From Runella sp. MFBS21 (GTDB lineage: Bacteria; Bacteroidota; Bacteroidia; Cytophagales; Spirosomataceae): a DNA stretch of 48,410 bases. The notes under the pieces are model-generated. The model did not search any database, was not told the origin of the DNA, and saw only the letters and a list, made by a program, of their open reading frames with translations. Shown here piece after piece: positions 16,631 through 26,540 of this stretch. Location of the stretch: positions 1 through 48,410 of the forward strand of contig NZ_JARNTW010000032.1 in the NCBI RefSeq assembly GCF_029433105.1, written 5' to 3'. The position numbers and the translations under genes are program-made. The number at the start of each line of letters is the position of its first letter. The first letter of the stretch is position 1.

Positions 16631-18595
16631 TTACTGAATGCGAATTAGGGCCACGCCGTGCGACGGAACCGCCATCGACAGTGAGCCGTTAACCTTGCCC
16701 AACTCCTTCCGGAGCCAGAGATCTCTTACCGAATGCGCACCGGTCAATCCGATGTCGGCCCATGTAAGGGTCATCTCGCCTGTCTGGGATGATTTATTGA
16801 AAAGAGCCACTGTCTTCGAGCCATCTTCCATCTCCTTTACCCAAATCTCCTGTTCACCTGAACCCCCAACTCGTTTTGGGAAATTACCCAGTGGGTCCTG
16901 GTTCACCTCGATCACTTCGGGGTTTGTCAGGATTTCGAGCGATGCCTGGCTGATTCGTCTGATGTCGGCTGTAATGAACAGGGGGGCACTCATGAGCGCC
17001 CATAAGCTCATTTGGCTCTGATATTCAGTATCGGTACAGCCTCGGGAGTCTGTTTTGTCATTTCCAGAATTGCCTTTTCCGTAAATGCCGATAACCAGCA
17101 TATCGGGATCGACCCAGCCACCTGGCTGCTGTGTACTAGCATTTACAATGGCTTTCTCAAAGCTTTGGATGATCCCCACATCCCGTCCTTCTATGTACCA
17201 TTGGTCGCGTAGGTCGCCACCGATCCGCCACAAATGAGCCCCCGAATCTTTTCGGCCGGAGTAAACAATGGAGCGACCTGATTCTTTCAACAGCTTGCCC
17301 ATCAATCCATACAGTTCTTTCGCCCGCTCGCCCGGAACCGAGCAGCCATCGTATTTTACATAATCGATTCCCCAGCTCGCCCAGGTTCTAGCATCTGACT
17401 CCTCGAAGTTGAGCGTACCTGGATAACCTGCGCAGGTGGTTGGGCCGGGGCTGGAATAAATGCCGAACTTAAACCCTTTGGTATGGAGATAGTCGCCAAC
17501 AACTTTCATCCCGTTCGGAAACCGGAATCGGTCTGGTGTAATGTTGCCACTAGAATCCCGGCTTCCCTGCCAGCAGTCGTCCATATTAATGTATTGGTAG
17601 CCCACATCCCGGAGGCCGAACTGTTCCATGGCATCGGCCAGTTCACGGATAAATGGTTCGCTAATTAAGCCTTCCACGACATTCCAGGAGAGATAACCCA
17701 TGGGAGGTGTGAGGGCCAATTGATCCCCAACCAGGAGTTTAAGAGACCGCTGCGCTTTGCCATGTTTGTTGGTAACCGTTAACTGCAAGGTATAATCGCC
17801 TGCTTTTTGAACCTGGCCACGAATGATACCCGTGTTTTTGTCCAGCACAAGTCCCGGTGGCATTCCCGTCACCTGAAACGTCATTGGTCGCATGCCGGTG
17901 ACTGCCACTGGGTAATACAGGGGCGTATTCGGGCGAATGCCCACCTTCATGGCTCCATTGATACGAGGCTGAGGGTAGCGTTCATTCTGTTGACGTATAA
18001 ACGCCAGGTTCTTCACAATGGCGGCCTTGTCTTCCGGCGACCAGATGGTTTTGGGCATCGCACCCGAATAGGTCAATTTGGCATCCACCCAATCAACGTG
18101 CGTATTACCGGGGCCGCCAGTCACTTTCAGAAGTAATTCTTTGATACCTGCAAGCTGTACATGCACCGGTTTGGCGTTTTCGCCATACTTCATTAGTCCG
18201 CTTTCCCAAAGGACTTTCCCGTCGCCAATCACATAAAAGTTAGCCGTGGATTTTGTCTTATCGACCGTATCGACCCGGAAAGCGGTACTGCGATCATCAA
18301 TGCCCACCTCTGCCGAAAATTCATCCACCTTCCCATCCAGTTCCAGATACAATCGACTTTCGGTACGGGTATGGATGCCATACATAAACTGGCGTTTATT
18401 GATTTTCAAATCGGCGCGTTCGCCCGTAACCTGGGGTCTACCTATCGTCTGTGTCAGTTTATTGAGATCCAGATAGTCCAGCAAAATAGTTCGCTTATGG
18501 TCTTTTGTCTGTGCGCCCACGCCCAAACTCATCAGTAGACAAAGCATCAATAATCCGGTTTTCAGAACGAACAATAAGGGTGTATGTGAATGCAT
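16631..18595 (-). CDS. GH27 alpha-galactosidase with N-terminal NPCBM and Ig-like domains
   Basis: Several ATGs are in frame (18652, 18637, 18625, 18595). I chose 18595 because MHSHTPLLFVLKTGLLMLCL plus MSLGVGAQ is a good signal peptide. Counting from 18595, residues about 35-178 form an NPCBM carbohydrate-binding domain (FMYGIHTRTESRLYLELDG, AEVGIDDRS). About 218-290 is a putative Ig domain (GMPPGLVLDKNTGIIRGQV). About 292-575 is the GH27 barrel (PPMGYLSWN, YQYINMDDCWQG, FKFGIYSSPGPTTCAGYPG) with nucleophile Asp416 in DYVKYDGC. A C-terminal beta domain closes the protein. It removes terminal alpha-D-galactose; a minority of the family act on beta-L-arabinopyranose. It lies 60 bases after the SGNH esterase gene. 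Confidence 0.9.
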   Translation of the reverse strand: MHSHTPLLFVLKTGLLMLCLLMSLGVGAQTKDHKRTILLDYLDLNKLTQTIGRPQVTGERADLKINKRQFMYGIHTRTESRLYLELDGKVDEFSAEVGIDDRSTAFRVDTVDKTKSTANFYVIGDGKVLWESGLMKYGENAKPVHVQLAGIKELLLKVTGGPGNTHVDWVDAKLTYSGAMPKTIWSPEDKAAIVKNLAFIRQQNERYPQPRINGAMKVGIRPNTPLYYPVAVTGMRPMTFQVTGMPPGLVLDKNTGIIRGQVQKAGDYTLQLTVTNKHGKAQRSLKLLVGDQLALTPPMGYLSWNVVEGLISEPFIRELADAMEQFGLRDVGYQYINMDDCWQGSRDSSGNITPDRFRFPNGMKVVGDYLHTKGFKFGIYSSPGPTTCAGYPGTLNFEESDARTWASWGIDYVKYDGCSVPGERAKELYGLMGKLLKESGRSIVYSGRKDSGAHLWRIGGDLRDQWYIEGRDVGIIQSFEKAIVNASTQQPGGWVDPDMLVIGIYGKGNSGNDKTDSRGCTDTEYQSQMSLWALMSAPLFITADIRRISQASLEILTNPEVIEVNQDPLGNFPKRVGGSGEQEIWVKEMEDGSKTVALFNKSSQTGEMTLTWADIGLTGAHSVRDLWLRKELGKVNGSLSMAVPSHGVALIRIQ

Positions 18596-18655
18596 TGGAA
18601 GATAGTTAATAGGCTGATTATACATTTGTATTGTCATGGGTATACTGTTCATTGT

Positions 18656-19984
18656 TTATTTGTTTAGGAGCTTTCCGGTTATCAGGATACCAATTGGATA
18701 CCAGTCATAGTTTGCATACTTGGCAGGATCGTCATCGGGTTTCATAACCAGCTTTTTCTCCAACTCTTTATTGGTGACTTTTATCTCTACTGTGTGAACA
18801 CCCTGGGGCAGCTTATTCAGAAAAATATTGTGCCGATGCCAGAAGCTGCAGTTATGATTGAAGCGCTTTACTTCCTGAAGCTGACCGTCAATCGTTACGT
18901 CAATAATTCCCGTTCCAGGGCCTATGATGTCATAAATACCCAGCTCGTTTCCCTCAAATCGAAAACGTGAAATCGCCCCGGGTTTGCCTTTATACAGGCT
19001 TGGAACCGGCCCCGCCAATTTGTCTTTTTGCTCATCCGAAAATTTTTCCCAGTTGCCTTTATGTTCGGTCTGGGCGGGGGTTAATAGATGACTTTCCTGC
19101 CAATTGTCGGGTCGATAGGGCATCAGAAGTGTATGCGGTTTCGGTAGCGATTTTTTGTTCATTTTCTGTAATTCCCGAATGACCGATCCAGCATATACGA
19201 TATGCCCGCTTTCGATGGGATGGTAGTCATCACCTTTCTTCAGAAAAACGTTGGCATGAGGATGCTCCAGAGGATTGGCCGAAAGGATCAGTTTGCCAGC
19301 TAAGGCTAATCGGACTACGTCCAGCCCCATATCGATAGACGGAATACCGTAATGGCTAGCGATTTTCTCATGGTCGATCACAGCTTCCATTCGTTTACCC
19401 GTCAACATCAATGTATCGCAAAATCGCAGGGCGGTGGTGTAAACGAAGCATATATCCGTATTGGGAAGCGCCTGCCAAGTTTTCCGTACGATTCCTTCCA
19501 TAGCCAGTATCCTCCGGTCTATCGACATTTCGTTTTCGTCATTCACGGCAAATTCAACAAACAAGAGGTCGGGCTTTTCGTTCAGCAAGTCGTCGAGCCG
19601 GAATACACCGAGTACCGAGCCTGTCCCTCCAACGGCGTAATTGGCCTGATGGAAAACGGTATTTGGATACGTAAGTCTAAACCAGTTGAACGTTAGGTCG
19701 CGCCAACCGTTTTGTGCGCCGGTAATGCTTCCACCCAGATACGCTATTTTTACTTCCTGCTGGGTGTCAATTTTGTAAAAAATGTTTGGCAGGCCTCCCC
19801 GCCTATGGAAAACCTCTCTGTTTCGAATCTGAGCGTCTATCGCTTTAGAGGCTGTTTTGACGGGCTGAGCCAGTACCACCAGGGTGTTCAACATAAGCGT
19901 ACTCAGTAACGCCAAGGTGGTACTGAAAAATGCCCATGAATGGCTCGCCCGAAAGCTTGCCAGAGAATTTTTAGAATCAGTCAT
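18656..19984 (-). CDS. SGNH-hydrolase esterase with C-terminal beta domain
   Basis: The protein has 442 residues with an N-terminal hydrophobic export segment (about 18-40). The SGNH blocks are KIAYLGGSITGAQNG (Ser86), NYAVGGTGS (Gly), FVEFAVNDE (Asn148) and GDDYHP (Asp253, His255). Residues about 310-440 form a beta-rich domain (RFRFEGNELGIYDIIGPGTG, QGVHTVEIKVTN) like those of carbohydrate esterases of families such as CE2 or of DUF4886-type relatives. It probably deacylates the target glycan before the glycosidases act. It follows the lipoprotein gene with a 166-base gap, longer than the other gaps in this operon. Confidence 0.83.
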   Translation of the reverse strand: MTDSKNSLASFRASHSWAFFSTTLALLSTLMLNTLVVLAQPVKTASKAIDAQIRNREVFHRRGGLPNIFYKIDTQQEVKIAYLGGSITGAQNGWRDLTFNWFRLTYPNTVFHQANYAVGGTGSVLGVFRLDDLLNEKPDLLFVEFAVNDENEMSIDRRILAMEGIVRKTWQALPNTDICFVYTTALRFCDTLMLTGKRMEAVIDHEKIASHYGIPSIDMGLDVVRLALAGKLILSANPLEHPHANVFLKKGDDYHPIESGHIVYAGSVIRELQKMNKKSLPKPHTLLMPYRPDNWQESHLLTPAQTEHKGNWEKFSDEQKDKLAGPVPSLYKGKPGAISRFRFEGNELGIYDIIGPGTGIIDVTIDGQLQEVKRFNHNCSFWHRHNIFLNKLPQGVHTVEIKVTNKELEKKLVMKPDDDPAKYANYDWYPIGILITGKLLNK

Positions 19985-20150
19985 TCACGTATCTGTAATA
20001 AGTTTTGGCAATAGTCAGACAGTCCAACCCAAACCGTTTTTAAGACGGCGGTTTTGAGAAATGCTCCTGCCTGAATTTGGACGAACGGGATTGAGAATCT
20101 GGTTTGGCAACTGGGAATATGCCAGTCAATGCTACCGACAGCAAGCGCTA

Positions 20151-20705
20151 TCAGACGTCATTGTTCCATTTTGCATATAAAGTAATATCTCCAGATACTT
20201 TATCCTTAGTAAAATTAAACGGGATAGTCAGCGCCTTATCCTTATACCATCCTTTGAAGGCATTAACCACTTTAGGGTCCATCCAGAAAGGTTCCAGCGG
20301 GTTTCTGGCGTAGTTGTCGGCAATAACAGATTGGGGGCTCGGAACGGGTTGTCCGCCCCGAGAATCGAATGTTACCGTGTATCGTTTGCCCGTTCCGGGT
20401 GCCCATTTGGCAATGAGTTCGATGTTGGCATTGACCCGGGCATATTCATAGTCGAACAGTAACGAAGGGTCTTTTGCCCAATACCAGCCTATAAGGTCAT
20501 AGCCACTTTTTGTCGGATAATCGGGCAGTTTCACCCGGTCGTTCAGGGCCGTTTCGACGGTTAAAACGGCGGGGGTTCCTCCATCGCTATTGAAGGTGAC
20601 AACGACAGTTTTTGGCGTCAGCGTCTTTTCTTTGCAGGAACCCAGTAAGCCGATAGCTATGAGTACTACTATAAAAGGTGCAGTAAATTTTAGTATTTTT
20701 TTCAT
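20151..20705 (-). CDS. InlB-repeat (Listeria-Bacteroides repeat) surface lipoprotein
   Basis: The ATG at 20705, not 20732, gives a lipoprotein signal MKKILKFTAPFIVVLIAIGL followed by the lipobox LGSC (Cys24), and no overlap with susD. Two Flg_new/InlB B-repeats follow. One runs from VVVTFNSDGGTPAV to YDLIGWYW and LIAKW. The other runs from YTVTFDSRGGQPVP to FKGWYKD and LYAKW. These small beta-grasp repeats usually mediate surface contacts. It sits directly after susD, where SusE/F-type glycan-binding lipoproteins usually lie, so a surface glycan-binding role is inferred. Confidence 0.85.
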   Translation of the reverse strand: MKKILKFTAPFIVVLIAIGLLGSCKEKTLTPKTVVVTFNSDGGTPAVLTVETALNDRVKLPDYPTKSGYDLIGWYWAKDPSLLFDYEYARVNANIELIAKWAPGTGKRYTVTFDSRGGQPVPSPQSVIADNYARNPLEPFWMDPKVVNAFKGWYKDKALTIPFNFTKDKVSGDITLYAKWNNDV

Positions 20706-20722
20706 GTGAGTTAATGTCTTAG

Positions 20723-22471
20723 TTAGTTCCATCCTGGGTTATAATCGCCCTTAAATCCTGGATTTAGCAGGTATTCTGTTGCTGGGATCGGAAACAGCAA
20801 CCATTTCTCATTCCAGCCCGCAGGAACCTGCAACACATTTAATCGGACTCCTTCCCACTGGTTGGTAGTCGTATTAAATTCCAGGGATTTATTATTGCCT
20901 TCGGCCATCAAACGGGGGTAGACATCCTGAATAATGTACTGTAAAATCGTACGACTGTTGTCTTTGTATCGCATACGTCGGACATCGAAAAAATTCCGCC
21001 CTTCACCATATAATTCGACTACTCGTTCATCATAGATTTTAAGTCGGAAGTCTTCTTTGGAATTTACCTCGCTGATAGCCAGATTTTTAGGAACAGCACT
21101 AACGAAAATGGCCGATGTCCTAGCTCTGGCTCTCACTTGGTTGAAGGCATCTATGGCTTCGGCAACAGGCCCTCCTAGCTCGTTCATGGCTTCGGCTTTA
21201 ATCAGATAGATTTCAGCCAGACGGATGTAAAAATAATCGTTGCCATTGTTGCTCAGCGTAAGCCCACGGGAATCAATGTATTTAGTAGTATTCGCAAAAA
21301 AACGACTTGGATTTACATCGGTTGCCGAATTTCTGATTTGCGGATAGGTGGTCATTTCTACGCTTTTACCGGCTGTTCGAGAAGCCACATCATTGACGTA
21401 GCGGGTAGGAATCATGGTGTTGCCCATCCGAAAATCAAGCGTGCCGTCAGTGCCTTTGTAGTTGCCCTGTGTGTATAAATCATATACCCAGGGGGTAATG
21501 CCGTAGGTGGCACTAGCCAAACCGTCTGGGGCAACACCACATACTTTGAAACGGTTGGCTGGGGCAAAAAACGTAGCAAAACTGGCTCCGTTCGAGCCCA
21601 GTGATCCAGCCGAGGCATCGGCGGTATACTGAATCCCGAATATTACCTCCTTATAGGCGTCATTTTCTTTTGTGTTGTCAAACAGATCAGCATACTTAGG
21701 AACCAATTGATAGCTGCCACTCAGAATGACACTATCGGCATAGTTTTTTGCCAGTTGGTAATAAGCAGAGGATTCGCTGGTTCGTTTCGCCAAATCCAGA
21801 TAATTAGCGTAGGTCAGGTAGGCTTCGGCCAGTAAGGCCTGTGCTGCTCCTTTGGTCACACGCCCACGCTCAGCGGTCGACATCCCATTGGCCTTTGGGC
21901 AGGTTGCTGAGGCCAGCTTAAAACCGTCAAATACCAATTTATAGACATCATCGACCGACGAACGCGGGGCGTTGTAGTCGCCAGAGGAAGTCGTTGATTT
22001 CGTGACAATTGGGACTTTGCCAAAAAAGCGTACCAGATGAAAGTAGGAAAACGCCCGCAGGAAACTGACCTCACCGCGATACCGGTCTGCATTCGCTGTA
22101 TTCTGAAAGCTGATTTTCTCCAGATTTTCAAGCAAGCTGTTGGCATTGTTAATTACTTTGTAATTTCTGGAGTATAAACTTTTGACATAGTTGCTCGAAG
22201 CATCGTATTTATACGTTCTTTCGGCATCTACACTTCCCAGACCTACGATTTCAGTGCCATTGGTTAGGGGCAGATAAATGCCCCCTTCCGCAAAAATATC
22301 GGCCATCGCCCCGTACAACCCGTACAAAACCACAGGTACATCACTTTCCTTGGTAAGCACCTGATTGGGTACAGGTGTATCGAATATTTCCTCTTTAAGG
22401 GAGCAGCCAACGCTCAATAGGGTTAAGGCAAGCACAATCCCAGCTAAGGATGCTTTAGTATTGGTTTTCAT
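20723..22471 (-). CDS. SusD/RagB-family outer-membrane glycan-binding lipoprotein
   Basis: The protein has 582 residues, usual for the family. The lipoprotein signal is MKTNTKASLAGIVLALTLLS followed by VGC (Cys23). SusD features include the TPR-rich fold with GEVSFLRAFSYFHLVRFFGKVP, VTKGAAQALLAEAYLTYANY, YFYIRLAEIYLIKAEAMNELGG and the C-terminal DERVVELYGEGRNFFDVRRM, ending with LFPIPATEYLLNPGFKGDYN. It binds oligosaccharide at the surface and acts as a lid on the SusC transporter encoded 14 bases upstream. Together they define the import step of the locus. Confidence 0.95.
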   Translation of the reverse strand: MKTNTKASLAGIVLALTLLSVGCSLKEEIFDTPVPNQVLTKESDVPVVLYGLYGAMADIFAEGGIYLPLTNGTEIVGLGSVDAERTYKYDASSNYVKSLYSRNYKVINNANSLLENLEKISFQNTANADRYRGEVSFLRAFSYFHLVRFFGKVPIVTKSTTSSGDYNAPRSSVDDVYKLVFDGFKLASATCPKANGMSTAERGRVTKGAAQALLAEAYLTYANYLDLAKRTSESSAYYQLAKNYADSVILSGSYQLVPKYADLFDNTKENDAYKEVIFGIQYTADASAGSLGSNGASFATFFAPANRFKVCGVAPDGLASATYGITPWVYDLYTQGNYKGTDGTLDFRMGNTMIPTRYVNDVASRTAGKSVEMTTYPQIRNSATDVNPSRFFANTTKYIDSRGLTLSNNGNDYFYIRLAEIYLIKAEAMNELGGPVAEAIDAFNQVRARARTSAIFVSAVPKNLAISEVNSKEDFRLKIYDERVVELYGEGRNFFDVRRMRYKDNSRTILQYIIQDVYPRLMAEGNNKSLEFNTTTNQWEGVRLNVLQVPAGWNEKWLLFPIPATEYLLNPGFKGDYNPGWN

Positions 22472-22485
22472 TTCTGTTCGTTTTT

Positions 22486-25400
22486 TTAAAATCCGAGTGT
22501 CACACCTGCCGAATACGATCTAATCTGGGGCATAGAGCCCAAGTCAAACCCTTGTGCCATTGAATTAAATCCATAACTATTGATTTCAGGATCGAAACCA
22601 GTGTATTTAGTAATTACAAATAGATTAGTACCAGTAACGTAGACTCTCAGTTTCTGGATACCCTTAATCATACGAGTTGGTAATTCATAGGATAATGTAA
22701 CCGTTTTCAGCTTGATAAAAGAGCCGTCTTCTACGATGGTATTGTTCGGACGTTGATAGAATCGGTTATTGACAAATAGCGGTTTGGGGTATTTATTGCT
22801 AGTGCCTGGTCCTGTCCAGCGGTTATTGTAAACTTCCCGGGTAGTATTGGGAGGATTAGTAGTTACTGTCAGGGCATCCGTCTGGATACGATACATATTT
22901 AGAATATCATTGCCCTGACTACCCATGATGAATACAGAAAGAGACAGTCCTTTGAAGGCTAAATCATTCGTTAAACCATAGGTAAATTTGGGATACGGAT
23001 TACCCATGATGGTCATGTCGTCGGTCGTAATTTTGTTGTCCTTAACGCCATCTGGCCCACTGATATCCAGGAATTTCCATCCGCCTTGCACCTTGTTTGG
23101 ATCGGCCGGGCCAGCATCCACTTCGGCGGGTGTCTGGTAAATTCCGTCAACTTTATAGCCATAAAAAACACCAATGGGATTGCCTACCCGCGCAATGGTC
23201 CAGAATTGGTTTTTACCCATACTAGCGTTAAAGATTGGGCCAAACAGGTCGTTCATACCTCCCAGGTCAAGCACTTTATTCCGGTTGATAGACAGATTGC
23301 CCGAAATATTCCAGGTTACCGCCTTTTGCATGGCGATGGCTTTTGCTTCAAATTCGACCCCACGGTTCTCGATAATCCCCCCATTCGTCTGTAAATAACT
23401 AAAGCCTGTATAATCTGGAATTGCCCGGTTAAACAGTAAGTTTGTGGTTCGCTTTTTGTACAAATCAACGTTGAACATAAAGCGGTTGTTGACGAACCCG
23501 CTTTCAAGACCAATGTTCACCTGCGCTGTATTTTCCCATCCGAGTTCCGGATTGCCAATGGTGCTCAGGTTATAGCCAGTGGTTACCGACTGGTTAAATG
23601 AGTATTTAGAATAGGTGTACTTATACTGAGAAGCTCCAATTGGAACCGATTGATTTCCAGAAATGCCCCAGCTTCCCCGTAGTTTCAGGTTGCTGATGCT
23701 GCTGACGGATTTCATAAACTTTTCATTGTGAATATTCCAGCCTACGCCCACCGATGGGAACGTTGCCCATTTATGACCTGCGGCCAGCCTGGACGAACCA
23801 TCAGAACGGCCGGTGAGGGTGAGCAAAAAACGTTCATCATAACTGTAGGCAATTCTGGCCAGAAATGAATTCAAGGCACTTTTCTCGAACTTGCCAACTG
23901 GTGTTTGAACTGTATTGGCCGATTGAGGTGCATAATATGTCAGTTGGTCGCTGGCAAATCCTGTTGTTACGCTGGCGTAATTTCGAAGTTGCCAATCCTG
24001 ATGTGAAAAACCGCCTACGGCATTCAGTCGGTGTTTGCCAATTGTATTGGAGTAATTCAGGGTCAGATCACTCAAATAACTCAGCTGATCGCCTTCGCCA
24101 CTATAGGCATATCCTTTACTGGCAAGACCAATTCGGGTATCCATAGGCTGATACATGTTCCGCTGAATACGCTTGTAATCCAACCCAACTCGGGCGTTGG
24201 CAGTTAAGCCATTAAGAATCTGAAACGTAGCATTATTGTTAATGTTGAAATGGTAGGTGTTGGTTATATCCTTGACATTCATAATCAGCGTAAGCGGATT
24301 ACCACCTCCATTCGCCCCTCTTAAATTGACGAGATCACCATACGCATCATAGGGATTGTTCAGTGGAGCGGTCAGTAAGGCATTAATGATTGAACCATTC
24401 ACATTTCCATTCGAATTGGACTGCCCAACGGCCTGATTCTTAATCATTTCCCCGGACACACTTACCCCAAACTTAAATCGTGTACTTACTTCTCGATCCA
24501 GATTTAAGCGCATGGTGCCCCGTTTGAAATTTGAGGCATACTTTACCGACCCATCCAGATCAGCGTAGCTTCCAAACACTGAATATTTCATTTTGGGATT
24601 TCCGCCTGATAAGGTCAGTGAGTGCGTCTGACCAAACGATTTTTGAAGCACCAGATCTTGCCAGTTAATGTCGGGCATGGTGGCATAGTCCAAGGCCGTA
24701 AAATAAGGCTTAGTAGCATTGGGATTCGTGTTTCGGTAGGCTTCATTCCAAAGATCCATAAATTCCCGGGTACTTAACAGACCCATATCCCTGGGCTTAT
24801 CTCCAAAATCCATTCTGGAACTGTATTCCACCTTATCCCGACCGTTCTTCCCACGTTTGGTAGTGATCATAATAACCCCATTGGCACCCCGTGAACCATA
24901 AATAGCCGTTGCCGACGCATCTTTTAGAACTTCTATGGATTCGATATCATTGGGATTGATAATGGATAGCCCACTGGCACCCCGTATATCTGTAATCGTA
25001 CCTTCACTACCAGCCGTAATCATGGAATTATCGGTGACCAGCGGGAATCCATCTACGACAATTAAAGGCTGGTTATCACCTGTCGTAGAGGTACTTCCAC
25101 GTACTCTGAATGTCATTTCTCCCCCTGGTGTCCCAGTATTGGCCGTAATCTGGACACCAGCAACCCGACCCTGCAAAGCACCATCAAAAGAGGCATAGGG
25201 TCTTTCCTGAGCACCTTCCAGACTTACTTTAGAGGCTGCCCCAGTAAAATCGCTTTTTTTCAGTTCTCCATATCCTACTACCACCACTTCATCCAGTACC
25301 TTATTGTCTACGACCATTTTAAGGTCGATGCGGCTCTTATTGCCTACCTGAACTTCCTGACTTTGGAAGCCAACAGAGCTAAATTTTAAGATACTGTTTC

Positions 25401-26064
25401 TGTTGGGTACATTTATCTTAAAATTGCCGCCAGCATCGGTCGTTGTTCCAGTTTGGGTTCCTTTTACCACCACATTGACCCCAGGCAATGCTTCTTCTTT
25501 TTCATCAATCACTTTTCCCGTAATGGAAATATCGGCATTCTGAACAAGCTGTATCTTATCCAGAGAAAGCGTTAGCCCTGGTCTGTCAATTGTTGAATAA
25601 GACGAAGGCTGCGGTTGTTTATAAAAGCTCTCTGGATTGCTTATCGACGATTCTGGCTCTCTTTTCTTTACGATAATCGTTTTGTCAACTAATTGATAGG
25701 TAAGCAATTGATTAGCAAAACATTCATCCAAAACATCCTTAATCGATGCATTTTTCACATCTAAACTTACTTTCTGGGCCTTTTTCAGCATTTCCAAATC
25801 GCAGACGTATAAATAGCCCGTTTGCGTCCGAATAGTCTGTAGAACTTCCAGCAGGGTGGCGTTTTTTTTCTGAATGGATATCTGCTGCGCAAACGATGCT
25901 TCTGCAACGACTTGCAAGGTAGCCACCAGAAAAATCAGTACGGTCAGTTTCATGATTCGGATCAGTGAACTTCGATATACTCTAGTGCCTTGGGAATGTA
26001 ACACCTTATAGTTATGTATATACGTTTCCCAAAGGCCAGCTTTGACCTTGTATAAAAATTTCAT
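22486..26064 (-). CDS. SusC/RagA-family TonB-linked outer-membrane transporter with STN domain
   Basis: The protein has 1192 residues. A long leader ends in a signal-like segment from M38 (MKLTVLIFLVATLQVVAEAS). Residues about 65-135 are an STN (secretin/TonB N-terminal) domain (LLEVLQTIRTQTGYLYV). This implies signalling to a FecR anti-sigma factor such as the adjacent one. About 180-265 is a CarboxypepD_reg-like domain (ITGKVIDEKEEALPGVNVVV). About 265-400 is the plug (EVVVVGYGELKKSDFTGA, IEVLKDASATAIYGSRGANG). The rest is a 22-strand barrel ending in GVTLGF. It imports glycan fragments using TonB energy. The gene is 476 bases downstream of fecR and 14 bases upstream of susD. Confidence 0.96.
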   Translation of the reverse strand: MKFLYKVKAGLWETYIHNYKVLHSQGTRVYRSSLIRIMKLTVLIFLVATLQVVAEASFAQQISIQKKNATLLEVLQTIRTQTGYLYVCDLEMLKKAQKVSLDVKNASIKDVLDECFANQLLTYQLVDKTIIVKKREPESSISNPESFYKQPQPSSYSTIDRPGLTLSLDKIQLVQNADISITGKVIDEKEEALPGVNVVVKGTQTGTTTDAGGNFKINVPNRNSILKFSSVGFQSQEVQVGNKSRIDLKMVVDNKVLDEVVVVGYGELKKSDFTGAASKVSLEGAQERPYASFDGALQGRVAGVQITANTGTPGGEMTFRVRGSTSTTGDNQPLIVVDGFPLVTDNSMITAGSEGTITDIRGASGLSIINPNDIESIEVLKDASATAIYGSRGANGVIMITTKRGKNGRDKVEYSSRMDFGDKPRDMGLLSTREFMDLWNEAYRNTNPNATKPYFTALDYATMPDINWQDLVLQKSFGQTHSLTLSGGNPKMKYSVFGSYADLDGSVKYASNFKRGTMRLNLDREVSTRFKFGVSVSGEMIKNQAVGQSNSNGNVNGSIINALLTAPLNNPYDAYGDLVNLRGANGGGNPLTLIMNVKDITNTYHFNINNNATFQILNGLTANARVGLDYKRIQRNMYQPMDTRIGLASKGYAYSGEGDQLSYLSDLTLNYSNTIGKHRLNAVGGFSHQDWQLRNYASVTTGFASDQLTYYAPQSANTVQTPVGKFEKSALNSFLARIAYSYDERFLLTLTGRSDGSSRLAAGHKWATFPSVGVGWNIHNEKFMKSVSSISNLKLRGSWGISGNQSVPIGASQYKYTYSKYSFNQSVTTGYNLSTIGNPELGWENTAQVNIGLESGFVNNRFMFNVDLYKKRTTNLLFNRAIPDYTGFSYLQTNGGIIENRGVEFEAKAIAMQKAVTWNISGNLSINRNKVLDLGGMNDLFGPIFNASMGKNQFWTIARVGNPIGVFYGYKVDGIYQTPAEVDAGPADPNKVQGGWKFLDISGPDGVKDNKITTDDMTIMGNPYPKFTYGLTNDLAFKGLSLSVFIMGSQGNDILNMYRIQTDALTVTTNPPNTTREVYNNRWTGPGTSNKYPKPLFVNNRFYQRPNNTIVEDGSFIKLKTVTLSYELPTRMIKGIQKLRVYVTGTNLFVITKYTGFDPEINSYGFNSMAQGFDLGSMPQIRSYSAGVTLGF

Positions 26065-26540
26065 ACTTTTGTATGATTGGGTTAATGGTTTACGTTCGTT
26101 TTATCAAATGATGTCAAGATTAATCCAATATCTACCAGGTACGTCGCGAGCGTACCTGGTTATCCTTAGGATTTTTCGGAGGGAGTACGAGTGATTTTCA
26201 GTGCTTCATGCTAGCTATAATTTAAGGGTTATGGAATTATTGTAATGTCATGCCCAGTGGTTGTTAGCCCGACCTTTATGGGAACGACCTTTATGTACGA
26301 CTGAGTAAAAGCTCAATCAGTTAAGAATTACATCAATCTATTGCCGTCTGGAACAAAAATTATGGAAGCTGAGCAATAGTGAACGATTTCTTCCCTTTTT
26401 TGCCGTGTTAGTATCAGCTTTATAATGTTTGTTCAATAAGTGGTTGAGTACCTAAAAAAGCAGGTAATAGATTAAACATTAGCCAGTTAAATCTCAGACA
26501 CTTATACCTATTTATTGCTTACTAAAGAGTCCGTAAATCC
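26065..26540 (-). promoter_or_regulatory. Leader/control region between fecR and susC
   Basis: No gene is seen here, and the gap is long for an otherwise tight locus. It contains the perfect hairpin at 26134-26160 and an 11-bp direct repeat CGACCTTTATG at 26270-26280 and 26285-26295 (15-bp spacing). It is the expected site of the sigma-dependent promoter for the susC operon. I could not place a confident minus 33/minus 7 pair. The part from 26400 to 26540 is AT-rich and featureless. Confidence 0.45.
26134..26160 (-). promoter_or_regulatory. Perfect inverted repeat in the susC leader
   Basis: ACCAGGTACG and CGTACCTGGT form a 10-bp perfect stem around the 7-nt loop TCGCGAG, about 70 bases before the susC start. 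No T tract follows on either strand, so a simple terminator is unlikely. An mRNA 5' leader hairpin or a dyad operator fits better. Confidence 0.5.
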
